A DNA stretch of 64,000 nucleotides from Sporobolomyces roseus. Taxonomy: Eukaryota; Basidiomycota; Microbotryomycetes; Sporidiobolales; Sporidiobolaceae. Both the position numbers and the translations under genes were made by a program. The stretch's first letter is position 1; the number at the start of each line of letters is the position of its first letter. A model generated the notes under the pieces. It had not been told where the DNA came from, did not search any database, and saw only the letters and a list, made by a program, of their open reading frames with translations. Below, piece by piece: positions 51,215 through 61,954 of this stretch. The stretch spans positions 1,550,001 to 1,614,000 of the forward strand of contig JADILM010000001.1 of NCBI GenBank assembly GCA_016617785.1, read 5' to 3'.

Positions 51215-53870
51215 CTAAACGTCTACTTCCATCCTACTGCAAGTCTCGCAATACCACGACCCTTCGGGAGGAGTCGCGATACCGACACAAACAAAATGGT
51301 ACTGCAAAACATCACGATTTCGATCAGCGAACCCCTTTCTGTGCGCGAGAGAGAGAAGAGAGAGCGAGAGAGAGAGACGTACCCATTCAAATTTACATCC
51401 CGCACTGTCACAACCGATCATCTCTTCATTATCCTCCAATCCGCAGAAACAGTGAACTCCTTGTTCTCGTAATGCTTGCACCTCATCGTCGTCGTCGAGC
51501 ATCGGAGGAGGTGCAGCTTTGAACGAAGTACGACGGGTTCGAGTCGACCGGAGAGGACCAGTAGTGAACGGAATAGGCGGCGAGTTTATTTCGCTGCGAA
51601 AGTGCAAGATCACTCGAGTCAGCGAGTAGTACTAGAGAATCCTCTTCAACGGGGATGGATTCGAGCGAAAGTGAAGAGCTTACAATTCATCCTCATCCTC
51701 ATCATCATCGTCATCCTTCTTCTTCTTTCCTTTTCCTCTTCGACTCTTGCCTCCTCCCCTCTCACTTTCGACACCTCTCCCACCTTTCTTTCCTCCAGTC
51801 TTCTTTCCTCGACCTCCCGAGATCTTCCCTCCAGCGCTCATCAAATCCTCATCTTCTGTCGATTCCTCCGCTTCGTAACTCGACGAAACCCCTTTCTTCC
51901 CTCTCTTCTTCGTCCTTCCTTTTCCACCACCTGCTGTACCTGCAGCTCCTCGTTTCTTTCCTGTCTTCATCTTCTTCTCGGTCTCTTCCTTCTTCCGATC
52001 CGATAGTATAACTGCCAACTCTGCTTCGCTTATACCAATCCAACAGATTCCGTCTTTCGCGAGATTCGCTCGACGATGACTCGAAGCTGCATACAGAGGC
52101 TAGAATCAGTTCGTTTCGTCACTTTCCGTGAGAAGAAGAGAAGTTTTGGACTCACGTAGATAATCCAAGCACAACCACTCGAACACATCTCGCTCATCCT
52201 TGAACACCTTCGGTTGTCCCCCGTTCGTCCAATCAGCATTCTCATATCCTCCGAAACCACTCAATACTTTTCCCCTACCATCGACGAAAGAAGCATCGAT
52301 ATCAACATTCGACTGCGACAGACGAAGAGAGAATAGAACGTACTGCCTCCTCGCATGCCTCATCAAACAATCACTGTAATAAGCTGAAGAATGGACGAGA
52401 GTCCTCATCACCGGTAGATTCCTCCTCTCCACAAACCACAAATCGAGGAAAGTGATCTTTCCGTTCAAACCTCGTTGACCGACGGTTGCGAAAGCGACGC
52501 CATCGTTGCTGGAGAAACTTCTGGGTAGCTTGGATCGATCCGCGTTCGAAGCGGGCTTGTAGACGAATCTGCACGGGAAGAAGACCTTCGGTTGATGCCC
52601 AGGATCCTCTTCTTCTTCCTCTGTTGCTATATGCCCATCGCAGTGTATCGTCAGTCTCCTTCTTGTCGCGCCTAGAAGAGGAGAGAGCGATCGAGAAGCT
52701 TACAGTGATTCCCATTCAACCAATCCAACCACTTCTCTACCAATTCCCTCGTCCAAACATCCGCAATAACCAAGAAATCTCTGTCGTGACCCTTGAACCT
52801 ACCAGCTCCACCGCTGTACAGGAGTCATCCTCGTCAGCAGCGACGCAAACGAAGGTTGACGAAAAAGCGAGATAATTTACCTCCCACCTCTCTCCAACTC
52901 GACATCAACCGGAGAGGAGTATTCCTTCAACATGTAACGCAGGATATCGGTAAGATCCTGGCAATTCTCGAGCGTAATCTCACTGCACAGTAAAGGAGAG
53001 AGCTGATTAGCAACTCGTCGTTTCGAAGAAGATAGAGAAGAAAGCTTACAATTGAATGTCTTCCATTACCTTCAGATACTCAAGTTGACCCTTCTCGTAT
53101 TCGTACGAGTGAGGTTTCCATCGACGATTAACTCTCGGTTTTCGTAGGTCGTCCGCGAATTCCTCAGGAGTTCTGATGCCTTTCTCCCTCAAAGCTCCAA
53201 CCGATGTCAATCCTGCCACACTCTCACCAGATCGTCAGCATCCGATCACAAGGAAGAGCTCAGAAGGTACTGCTCACCGATTCCAGGAAATCTGATCATT
53301 TTCATCTTCTCCTCCTGATAAGTTGCAGAGCCTTTGATTTTCTCTACTCCCCTCACCCCTTGTCAGCATGATCGATGAGCACATAGATCGAGACGAGTAG
53401 ACTGACCTGCTTCACCAACGATACCCCCTTCAATGATCATCTGCGAAAGATCGAAATCGACCGGACGATTGATCTAAAGTTTCATCTCGACTCTTTCGTC
53501 AGCTTCGAATCAAACAAGCGAGAATCAGGTACGAACTCACATCATCCTGAAACCTTTGTACTTGATACAGAGCAACCAACTTCTCATCCGTCCTGATCGC
53601 GAAACGCCCAAGATCCTCTAAAAAGAACAACGTCTTCTTTTTCTTCTCGTCGCCTCCGTGCAGGTTCGCTAAACCATATCGGAACGTCAGCTCACAGTTC
53701 TCGAGCTAGTGAGGAGAGTAGAGATACTTACCTTCGTCCATTGCGATCGACGCATGCTTGACTGATATTCCATCAACGATATCTCGATTCTTCGACAGGA
53801 GATAGCCGTGAGGATTCTTCAGAACCTCCAGGTCCCGCCAAGCTACGTGGTTCCACTTGTCTGAACTCAT
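51215..53870 (-). CDS. PHD-finger protein with unknown N-terminal region
   Basis: Eleven exons close in frame to 648 aa (53732-53870, 53541-53668, 53407-53473, 53278-53343, 53050-53212, 52881-52982, 52704-52813, 52156-52626, 51684-52086, 51383-51593, 51215-51301). Begins MSSDKWNHVAWRDLEVLKNP. Includes RFPGIGLTSVGALREKGIRT, which resembles a helix-hairpin-helix; two or three Trp-rich segments (VWTRELVEKWLDWLNGNHY); a basic/acidic linker (GKKKKDDDDDEDEDEL); and at the C-terminus a complete ING-like PHD finger (CFC...EEMIGCDSAGC...WYHFVCVGI...WYCETC), a reader of histone H3 N-termini. The first 450 residues match no family I know. Same strand as, and 382 nt downstream of, the Fanzor-like gene. 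Confidence 0.8.
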
Positions 53871-54252
53871 AAGCGCTTGTAGTAGAGTTAGAGTTGATGA
53901 AGTTTGAGGAAGAGAGAGGAAGAGAGAGAGAGAGCTGTGCGTTTCGATCGGCTGCGAGTGGGGTGAAACATTTTCGTTCCTCTCACTCTCTCTCCTCCTC
54001 CTCATTCCTCTGATGTACAGCACAAACAGTAATTAGTATTGACGGATACAACAAGAAAAAGCAAAACCAAAAAAGGGAGAGCGAGTAAAATAGTTTCAAA
54101 CGAAGACGTTTCCTCCTGCTCCAGCGATTCGAGCTCGCATTTCGTTTTGTTCTCGAGTCGGAAGCTTTCCTTGAGGTCGAGTGAGGGGTCTATCAACGAC
54201 GCATGTATATCAGCAATCTCCTCTTCGACTTGGAAGACATAGAGCGCAAAAC
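53871..54252. other. Interval downstream of the Fanzor-like gene
   Basis: 382 nt holding the 3' end of the Fanzor-like transcript and the promoter of the PHD gene. Contains a (GA)n tract at 53910-53935. If the last exon is spliced at 54258 instead of ending at 54253, translation could extend to 54002 with a hydrophobic tail; I prefer the shorter model. In Fanzor/TnpB loci the guide RNA usually maps at and beyond the 3' end of the gene, so this is where one would be expected. Confidence 0.4.
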
Positions 54253-57200
54253 TCACTCATCAACAACAGCTTTTCGGGTTCCGATTTCAGGCAAAGCGAA
54301 TTCATCCTCCAAGAGCTTCTCGTCGAGCTGAGCGAATAAGAACGAGAGTCAGTGTCGACAATCGAGACGAGAGATGGATAATGAGAGCGAGGACGTGAAG
54401 GAAGCAGTCCGGAACGTACCTCGACGAGTAACCTCCTCTCGACCTCTAACATCTTCTCCGCTTCCTTAACATCAAAAGCTTCCAACAAGTCTTGTCGCTT
54501 CTGTGCGAGGATCTTCGCTCGTCGGAAGGCTGCTCGTTGTTTGTAAAGCCAAAGCTCCGAGTTTCGCTTAGCGTACTTGGCTCGATTCGCTTTCCTGGGT
54601 CGGAGACGCTTGTGATCTTCTCGTCGTTTCGGAATCGGACGACCGTAAACCGTGTTCTCGTGAGCGGGAGAAAAGAGGTGAACTCCTGTCTTTCCTCCGA
54701 GGATACCGGCCATCAGAATGAGAAGAGCAGAACCTCCATCGCGATGATCGAGTCGTCCGCATCCCTCGCAGGCGGTACTTCGATTGATGATGTGACCATC
54801 GACGACAGATTCCGGATGAAAGATACTAGAGTGAAGAAGGAGAACATCGATCAGTAGTTACTCGAGGTAGGATTCGAACGTTGAGAGCGAGACCTCACCC
54901 TCCAGCGAGGCAGAAGGAGCAAGATTGGGAAGTCCAGAACTCGTTGATCAAGAAAACGATATAGGTGATATCCGGGCGTTTTCGCAAACATCGGAAAAAC
55001 ATTTCCATGATAACTCGATCCTTGTTGTGTCCTGACATTCCACTCGAGTTTGGAAGATCATCCGCTCCGTCGAAGATGGATAGTCGCCAAGTCCTTCCCT
55101 TCCTCCAAGGCATCATCGAGTTGATTTGAATCGTAATGAGTCGTTCTAACTCCGATTCCTCCTTGGCTTTTTGCTGTCGACCGTAGCTCTTGATTATCGA
55201 GGAAGTACGTCCGAAACGAGTAGACAGAGGTGTGTTTGGATTGCGTGAGTTGTAGTCTTCGATCGATAGTTTGGCTGCGAAAACGCGAAGATCATAAGTT
55301 TCGTCGTAGTCGAGAACGAGAGAGAGAGAATCGGAGCTTACCACCTTGCGCGTCCTTGTTGGGATCTGTATCGAGTAAGCTACATCAGTCTCGAGAAAGT
55401 AGAGAGAGCGGAGACAAGAGTGTGAACGCACGAGTGTTAAGTTGACCTATTTCTCCGACGAGTTTGTCAGAACGGTCACGAGATGATAGAGGGAGAAGCG
55501 AAGCTCACGATAGATATCATCCTTCTCATTAACCCCAGTCAACTCCGAAAGATTCGAGACTACTTTCGATCGAGTTCTTTGATCGCCAACCACTCGATTC
55601 CTCCTGAAGAGATCCCTATATCCTTGCTTCTTCTGAGGATCTAACCAACAGCCAGCGACGTGAACAACGTTTCCTCGATCGACACCGTAAAACATCGTAT
55701 CTTCGTTCTCGTTCTCGTTCTCGTTCTCGTCTCGCGTCTCCCACTTCAATCGTTCTAGATTTTTTTTCATCAACTTGGTATCGTTCAGCATCTCCTTTTG
55801 CTTCTTCGTCGTCGCCTTCCAAAGAGTTGTACTCCCGTTGTCCGGATCTTCAAACTTGAGATCAACGAGCAGAGGATCAAGTTCCGAATTCAACCAGAAC
55901 TTGGGTTCAATGTGTCGACTCAAGTCGAGAACGTCGGATTCGCTGGCAGACGAGTTGGTAGATGGTGAGGAATTGGTAGATGATGAGGAATCGGAAGATG
56001 AGGAGGAATCGGAAGATGAGGAGGAATCGGATTCGTCGAGATCAGGGCGCGGTGTTCGAGCGGCGATCCAGTAAGCGCGTGACTGAGACCAGTTTCGGCT
56101 GATCGTATCGTTCGATCGTTTGGTTTCGTTCGGAGTAACGTGCATGAGGGACTTGACGTCTCGTAACGCCTCTTGGAATTTCGGTTGTCTCTGAGTTGCA
56201 GGCGTCTTGAAGTTGTCGTCTATAGTCCTCGTGACTTCCTGAACTCCTTGAGGGTTCCACGTGACGTAGTCTCGATGAACGACTAACTTCTCGATCAAAT
56301 CGACGAAAGTCAAGGCAGCTGCGAGAATCAATCGATAGATTAGCGTCGCGATCTCGATCATTCGAGGAAGATAAGAGCGAGCTCACTGTCCTTAGGAAGC
56401 TTATCGAGCCATCGAGCGTCTCGATAGAGCAGGTTGATCGTAGTCAGAGTAACGATGAAACTCCAAGGAAGGTAGATACCAGGTCGATCACATCCAAAGA
56501 GGAGGTTCATGAATTCTGCACGTAGGTGATTGATGACCTTCTTGTAGTAGTCTCTCGTTCCGGTCTTCCCCTTCTCGACTATGATGACTGATTCGAAGAT
56601 CGTGCGAACCGAATGACAAACTTTCTCGCTTCGTTTCTTGTTTCTGGGTGCAAACTTGACAAATCCTTCGACAGGTTGTTGATAAGCGACATCGAAGGCT
56701 GAAGCAGAGGCGAGAGGTTCGGAGGTTTGAAGGCGAGGATAGGAATGAGAGATCGTTGCGATTCGTTGTGCCGGAATCAGTCGGTGAAGACCGTTGATCT
56801 TTCTTCCTGGAAATCGTCGAGATTGGTCGTACTCATCGGAATCGAGCGCAGGTGTCGAGCGAGGAAGAGGTTGATCTCGCTTGCGGTTCTGACGATCGTA
56901 AGTCGATTTCGCGGTCTTCGGATCGAGAGATGAGTAGAATCGATGGGCGCTCGACTTGGCTCCATAGACTTCTTTCGCTTCGAGCCCTCCTCCTCCGATG
57001 GTTGTCGGATTCGATTGGTCAGGAGGCGGATTCGAAGAGCCCTTTCCTCCTCCAGCTTGAGGTTCCTTGACGATGTCGATCTCCTTCTTCGGTCCAGAGA
57101 GAGCTCCATCGGCCTCGATAGCTTGTACTGCACGAGTCATCGCTCGAGTCTCGTTCTCGTAGAGATTGTCGAGAGCTTGAACGAGAGGCGGCTCCGAACC

Positions 57201-60200
57201 CTTGGCGTCGGGAGTGACATAGTAATAGAGTAGATCAGGAGTGCATACACAAGCATCGGGGTCGAATTTCTGTTCGAACGAGAACGAGAATCAGTGATCG
57301 AAAGGAATCCCGAGGGAAAGAAGGGATCAAACGAACATGCTTGATCGTTCCGGCGAGTGCGAGAACCAAGAGTTTGAATCGTTCCATTCCTTCGTAAGCT
57401 TCAGATCCCAACTTCCCAGTCTTCAACTCCTTCAATAAAGTAAGAATCGAACGTTTGGCAGGCAAAACGGTACGAACTCCACCCTTGAGGTCGATAGGTT
57501 GAGTCGTTCTCACCTCGCGACCGGATCTCGTAGTCGCTTGAGGAGCATTCGTAGATTTGCGGAGGGCGCATGCGACGAATTCGACGAGAGTAAGAGGAAG
57601 AAGTCGTGCAATTCGTCGGAGAATCTCGGCAAGGGAGTTGGTAGCGTTGGTTATGTCGACGATTCCAATCTGAGTGAGAGGGGCATTGGGCGAAGTGGGG
57701 CTGAGAAGTAGAGTTTCGAAACGAGCTCGAAGGCGATGTCGAAGAGCAGGAGGGAAATCGGGAAGAGCGGTTTCTTGTTTGGTTTCTCGTGTCTCCCAAT
57801 CTGGTGCTTCTCCGGATAGACCGTAGGCGATGAGATCGTTGATCAGGAGAGATCCATCCTTGTCCGATTCCTCGAGGAGCTTCCAGAGTTCGAGGGTACG
57901 GTGAGGGAGAGGAGTAGCGTTCTCGAGGGCGAAGATCGGGAACAACTGATGAACGAGTTGATAGATTTTAGGAATGCTAGTAGCGGGAGAGAGGAGGAGC
58001 GAAGTGAACAAGTCTCGAATCCATGCGTCGTCCTCGAGTTTCTTCGTCCAATGATTGAAACTCGCGACGGCCATATTCTTGATCGATGGTTCAAGTCGAC
58101 CGTGGACGTCGGGCGCAGAGTACTTGTCACCAGATGCGGCATGACTGGCTTCGACACCGAGACGATACATGTAATCCCATGTCTGTGAGGCGTAGAAATG
58201 GTCAGCTTCGAATCGAGAAACAAGCGAGAGAGATGAACGAACCCCTTGAACATTCGGTCCCGGCTGACCGTTTCCCAGCTTCACACGCTCGCGGAACACC
58301 GACTCCATTCTTCCCTCGATCTTCTCAACTTTGAGCTCCAATTCGAAGAACAAGCTTGGAGAGCGCTCGAGGGCGAAAGCGAGACAGAGTCCCCAAGCTT
58401 CGTTGCCAGCCTCGAGTTCTGGAGTCATCGTAGCACGAATCCACGAAACGGCATGAAACATCGACTCGTCGCTCTTCATGACTGATCAAATGCGGAAATC
58501 GGAATCAGCGGCGAGAAACTAGAGGAGCGATGCGAGAAAGAGCGAGCGTACCTTTCGCAGAGTCGTCTGTAGGTAGTAACGAACTGTATACCGTCGTTGG
58601 AGAACGTGGAATCGTTCGCCATCGATTCTTGAGATCTTTCAACTTCGTCGAGTTGAGACGAGGCGGATCGGGAAATTCGGGAGGAGTGGTAGGTTCGATC
58701 TTGTTGCTGTCATCGATGAGGTCGAGCTGCTGCTGAAGAATTTTGGCGGCGGGAGTTCGTTCTCGGTGGAAAGGTAGATCTTTACCCTTGTCGGTAAGTC
58801 GAGGATCCTCGCGTCTCGGCGTGTCGTCAAGGTATTCGTCAGGAGGAGAACCTGGCCATTGCGATCGAGCGAGGTACTCGTGGTTGTGAGGGCGAGACTT
58901 GTCCGAGCAATTCGCTGCCTCGACTTGCTCGGCGATCTCCTTCATCTTTTCCGCTCGCTCCGTTTCAACCTTCTCCTCCATCTCCTCGAACACACGCTTC
59001 ATAAGATCCTCCTTGTTGAACTCCTTCCCATACATCGTACCCTTGGTCGTTTGCTGAAGTCTCCAAAGTTTCTTGAGATCCAATGTTTTGAGTTCCTTCG
59101 ATTGAGGGAGTTTCGATCGGTGATTCTCCCATTCCTTCGAGTATCGTACGATGTCCTCCTCCTGCGAATTGTCGATAGCAGCGCCGTAGAGAGTAGTTTT
59201 CTTCAGGAAGAAGTCGAGGAGAGGGGCGTGATCTTCTTCTAGGAGAGTTTCCGGACTGATTCCATCGGGTTTGAAGTACTCGTTACCGCAGAGGAGCATG
59301 ACGGCACTAATGACGTCCGGAGAGAAGCTTTTGAAGAGGGTGGGGACGAGTTCCGGAACATGGATCAGGCGTTTGGACTGAACGAATCGTTGCTTTTCGG
59401 AATCGAGAGGGGGAAGGATTGGGGATCCAGCGGAAGGTTGAATCGCGTTTTCGAGATAGGAAGTGCGACCAAGTCGAACCTTCTGAAGGATCCAGTCGAA
59501 CCACGAGAGATTTCCGGTTCCGAATTGATCGTTATCGACGAGAGTCGAAACCGTCCGATCGGACGGGTACTTGAAGTCGGCGGCGGTACCTCCGTTGAAG
59601 TAGGCGCAGTGTTCCACTTCGGGATCATCTTGGGGACGTTGGAGAGGATCAGGATTCGTAACGGAACGGAGGAGCGATTCTCCTTCTCGGTTGGCGTAAG
59701 TTATTCGGATTCGGGAGAGGTTGGCAGAGGAGACGAGTTTGGTAGGATCCTAGAAGAGGAAAGAGGAAAGATTGTCAGCGAACGATCTCGAAGGAGGGGT
59801 AAGATGAGAAAAGGTAGGAGACTGACGAGGTCAAGACGGGTACCGGGAATCGGGAATACAGCGAGATCCAATTCCGTGATACGTTTGCGTTGGGGAGCTG
59901 AGTGAGTATCATCAGTGAGGTGCTGAGAGGGGTGACAAGTGAAGGGGAGAGTCGAACTTACTAGCTGGTTTTTCGAGGTTGCCTTGCTCTCCTGGATCCT
60001 CCTCTCCCGCTCCTCCTTCTCCCTCTCCCTCTCCCTCTCCCTCTCCCTCAGTTCCCTTCATCATGATCGGTCCACTAGCTCCTCCATCAGCACCTACTCC
60101 TCCATGATCCTCGCTCTCCTCCTTTCCCGCTTCCCCACCCTCGACCTCCATTCCATCGATTCGATCTTTCGATTCTCCCTCCATTTCCTCCACTCCCTCC

Positions 60201-60835
60201 ATCGGCTTTCCACCGATCAAGTCATCTCTCGCCTCGTCCAACTTTCCCTCGGCCCCATTCGCTGATTCGTCGCCCTCCAGAACAATCTTCTCGGCACCCT
60301 GCAGATCCTCGTTTCGTTCTTTCCAACGCTTTCGCTGCCTCACATTGTTACTCCTGCTTCGTGACTGAGCAATCTCCTTCTTCTTCTCCTTATTCTCCTC
60401 CTTTCCTTTGTCGTGACGCCGTTTCAACGCTTGTACTCTGATCCGCTCCTTGTCTGTTTCCAGCTTATCATCCGGTCGAGCAGGACCTTCGACCAAGTAA
60501 TCATGATGGGAACCGGGAGCATCGGCTTCATTTTCGTTGATGTCTTGAATGATAGCTAGCTGGACTCGAGTTTGGCGCAATTGAAGGAATTCGTCGAGGG
60601 GTAGGTTCTGAAGGTTAGGAGACTCCATCATCTTCTCGGTAACTTGATGAACGATACCGCTGGTTTCGGAAACATAGTGAACGGGTCGAGGGGGTGGGAC
60701 TGGGTTCGCGGGAGGAGTAGTAGGAGAGGGACGTAGGGTACCTTCGCGTATTCGATACATGAGTGGTGCGGAAATTCGGGCGACGATGGCCAATCCGAGC
60801 CTCATGATAGCTGGATAGATCTTGGTTCCACCCAT
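54253..60835 (-). CDS. Giant Fanzor-like (TnpB-related) RuvC nuclease-family protein
   Basis: Twelve exons: 59962-60835, 59827-59897, 58552-59749, 58243-58481, 57337-58182, 56387-57269, 55509-56318, 55432-55446 (15 nt), 55342-55365 (24 nt), 54899-55274, 54420-54825 and 54253-54327. They total 5,817 nt, exactly 1,938 codons plus stop. The C-terminal ~400 residues show the Fanzor/TnpB core: RuvC-I FYGVDRGN (Asp ~1584, codon 55678-55680), LSIEDYN, a Glu in INEFWTSQSC (~1765), knuckle cysteines CSFC and CEGC, and RuvC-III HRDGGSA (Asp ~1808). The canonical RuvC-II Glu is not obvious; the site ~45 residues upstream reads IFDGADD, matching the known rearranged active site with alternative Glu. The ~1,550 upstream residues (acidic, Ser-rich and helical blocks) are unrecognised. 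Start MGGTKIYPAI; an ATG at 60991 is possible. Confidence 0.75.
55702..55730. repeat. GTTCTC hexamer tandem repeat (ENENEN)
   Basis: Four to five GTTCTC units inside the exon just upstream of RuvC-I of the Fanzor-like gene, encoding alternating Glu-Asn. Confidence 0.85.
55962..56037. repeat. Imperfect repeats encoding Ser/Asp/Asn-rich low complexity
   Basis: Repeated GAGGAATCGG(A/T)AGATGA units on the plus strand; on the minus strand they encode SSSDSSSSTNSS-type sequence in the Fanzor-like protein. Confidence 0.8.
60017..60049. repeat. CTCCCT hexamer tandem repeat (GEGEGE)
   Basis: Five CTCCCT units in exon 1 of the Fanzor-like gene, encoding Gly-Glu alternation. Confidence 0.85.
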
Positions 60836-61164
60836 GTTGAGTTGGAGGAGGGAGAGGGAGGTGAAGTGGGAGGTTTGTGCGGCTCGAAGGAAAAGGCAAG
60901 GGAAGAAGATTGGAAGAAGTTGGGAGGGTGAGAGTAGACTTGAGAGTGTTGGGTGAATGGGTAGTGAATGGTTTGAGCTACTAATCGGCAAAGCTCAATC
61001 GATGAAGGAGAAGAGGGAGAGAGGAGAGAGGCAAGAATTTGGAGGCCATCGGACTTGCCGGTTCAAAGTGGGTTCAAACGAGAAAGGGGCGCAAGTACAA
61101 TAGCGACGGTGAATCGCGCTTTGTGGATTCATTAGCTGATGAGAATGAATAGTCGAGGGTTTGT

Positions 61165-61455
61165 TTGTGGAAACGCTTTGAGCGATTGCGCTCGTCGATG
61201 CGATTTTCGTCGCAACTTTCTTTCTGGCGGCTACAGCGGCACCAGCGAATAGGTAGATTCGTCAACGATTACAGAGGGACTGGATTGCCTCGAGCGAACG
61301 CAGTTTTTGAGCTCAGGAGTTGGGATTTACCAGGAGGGAAAGGGAAAGGAATCAGAATGGCGATTTTTGCAGGTCCTCACGGGATAGAGAAAGGCAGTGA
61401 GGTATGCGTATCGTATGGGAAAGGGTTCTGGGACAACAGGAGGAAGCAAGAATGA
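61165..61455 (+). pseudogene. C-terminal half of a SET domain, N-terminal half missing
   Basis: The frame from 61165 to 61455 contains GRFVNDYRGTGLPRANAVFE, GIRMAIFAGPHGIEKGSEV and CVSYGKGFW: the pseudoknot-forming NHxxx-type motif (NDYRG variant) and the terminal YGKGFW of SET lysine-methyltransferase domains (fungal NDYRG subgroup). The cofactor-binding N-terminal half (GxG, YxG) should precede it, but only ~180-330 nt separate this from the divergent Fanzor-like gene and no frame there supplies it. A weak upstream stretch at ~61055-61150 (SDGESRFVDSLADENE) may be a relic of it, but no GT-AG splice joins the two in frame. Best read as a truncated or decayed gene; a very small single-exon gene is the alternative. 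Confidence 0.55.
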
Positions 61456-61954
61456 GTGAAGAAAAGCTGGCCGGCTCGAGTCAAGCGTCGAAGCAACGTT
61501 GCGAAGAACTCATTGATTACAATACCCTTCATTTTATCGATACCCTCTCTCCTTGTCCTGGCATATACCTCATTCGTCGATTCTTGACGTTGCATGTATT
61601 CTCCTTACCCTGGCGCACTGCAAGCCGACGGGGAGAGTGCAAGCGAAATCAACGAAGGAGAGCAAGAAAGCGGTCGAAATTGCCGCCTCTTTCGTCGACT
61701 TTTGCTGAACCTCATCCTCACTAGCTTCGTTCTGATCGTGGTCGCGAAACATCTTGAAATATGCTGAGATGTTGCGAAAATGACGATTTGGTCACTCTCT
61801 GCTCTTTTTCGCTTCAACCAACTCCACTCCTCTAAATCGATTAGACGCCTCAGCAATACACCCATAGCCTATAATCAACCTACTCAGGGCGGTCTACCTC
61901 GTCAAACCTCCCTCGAAGCCCGCCTGATGCGACTCCTTCAACTCTCTGTTCAAG
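61456..61954. other. Intergenic, UBP8 promoter
   Basis: About 500 nt between the SET fragment and the UBP8 start; frames here show no recognisable product. Confidence 0.35.

Noticed and set aside
52324..52354. 31-nt GTACGT...CGCAG segment in the PHD gene as an intron
   Set aside because: The frame is continuous across it and removing it would break the otherwise exactly closing 1,947-nt model.
53900..61200. Terminal inverted repeats or target-site duplications around the Fanzor-like gene
   Set aside because: None could be recognised by eye on either flank; an alignment of the flanks would be needed to decide.
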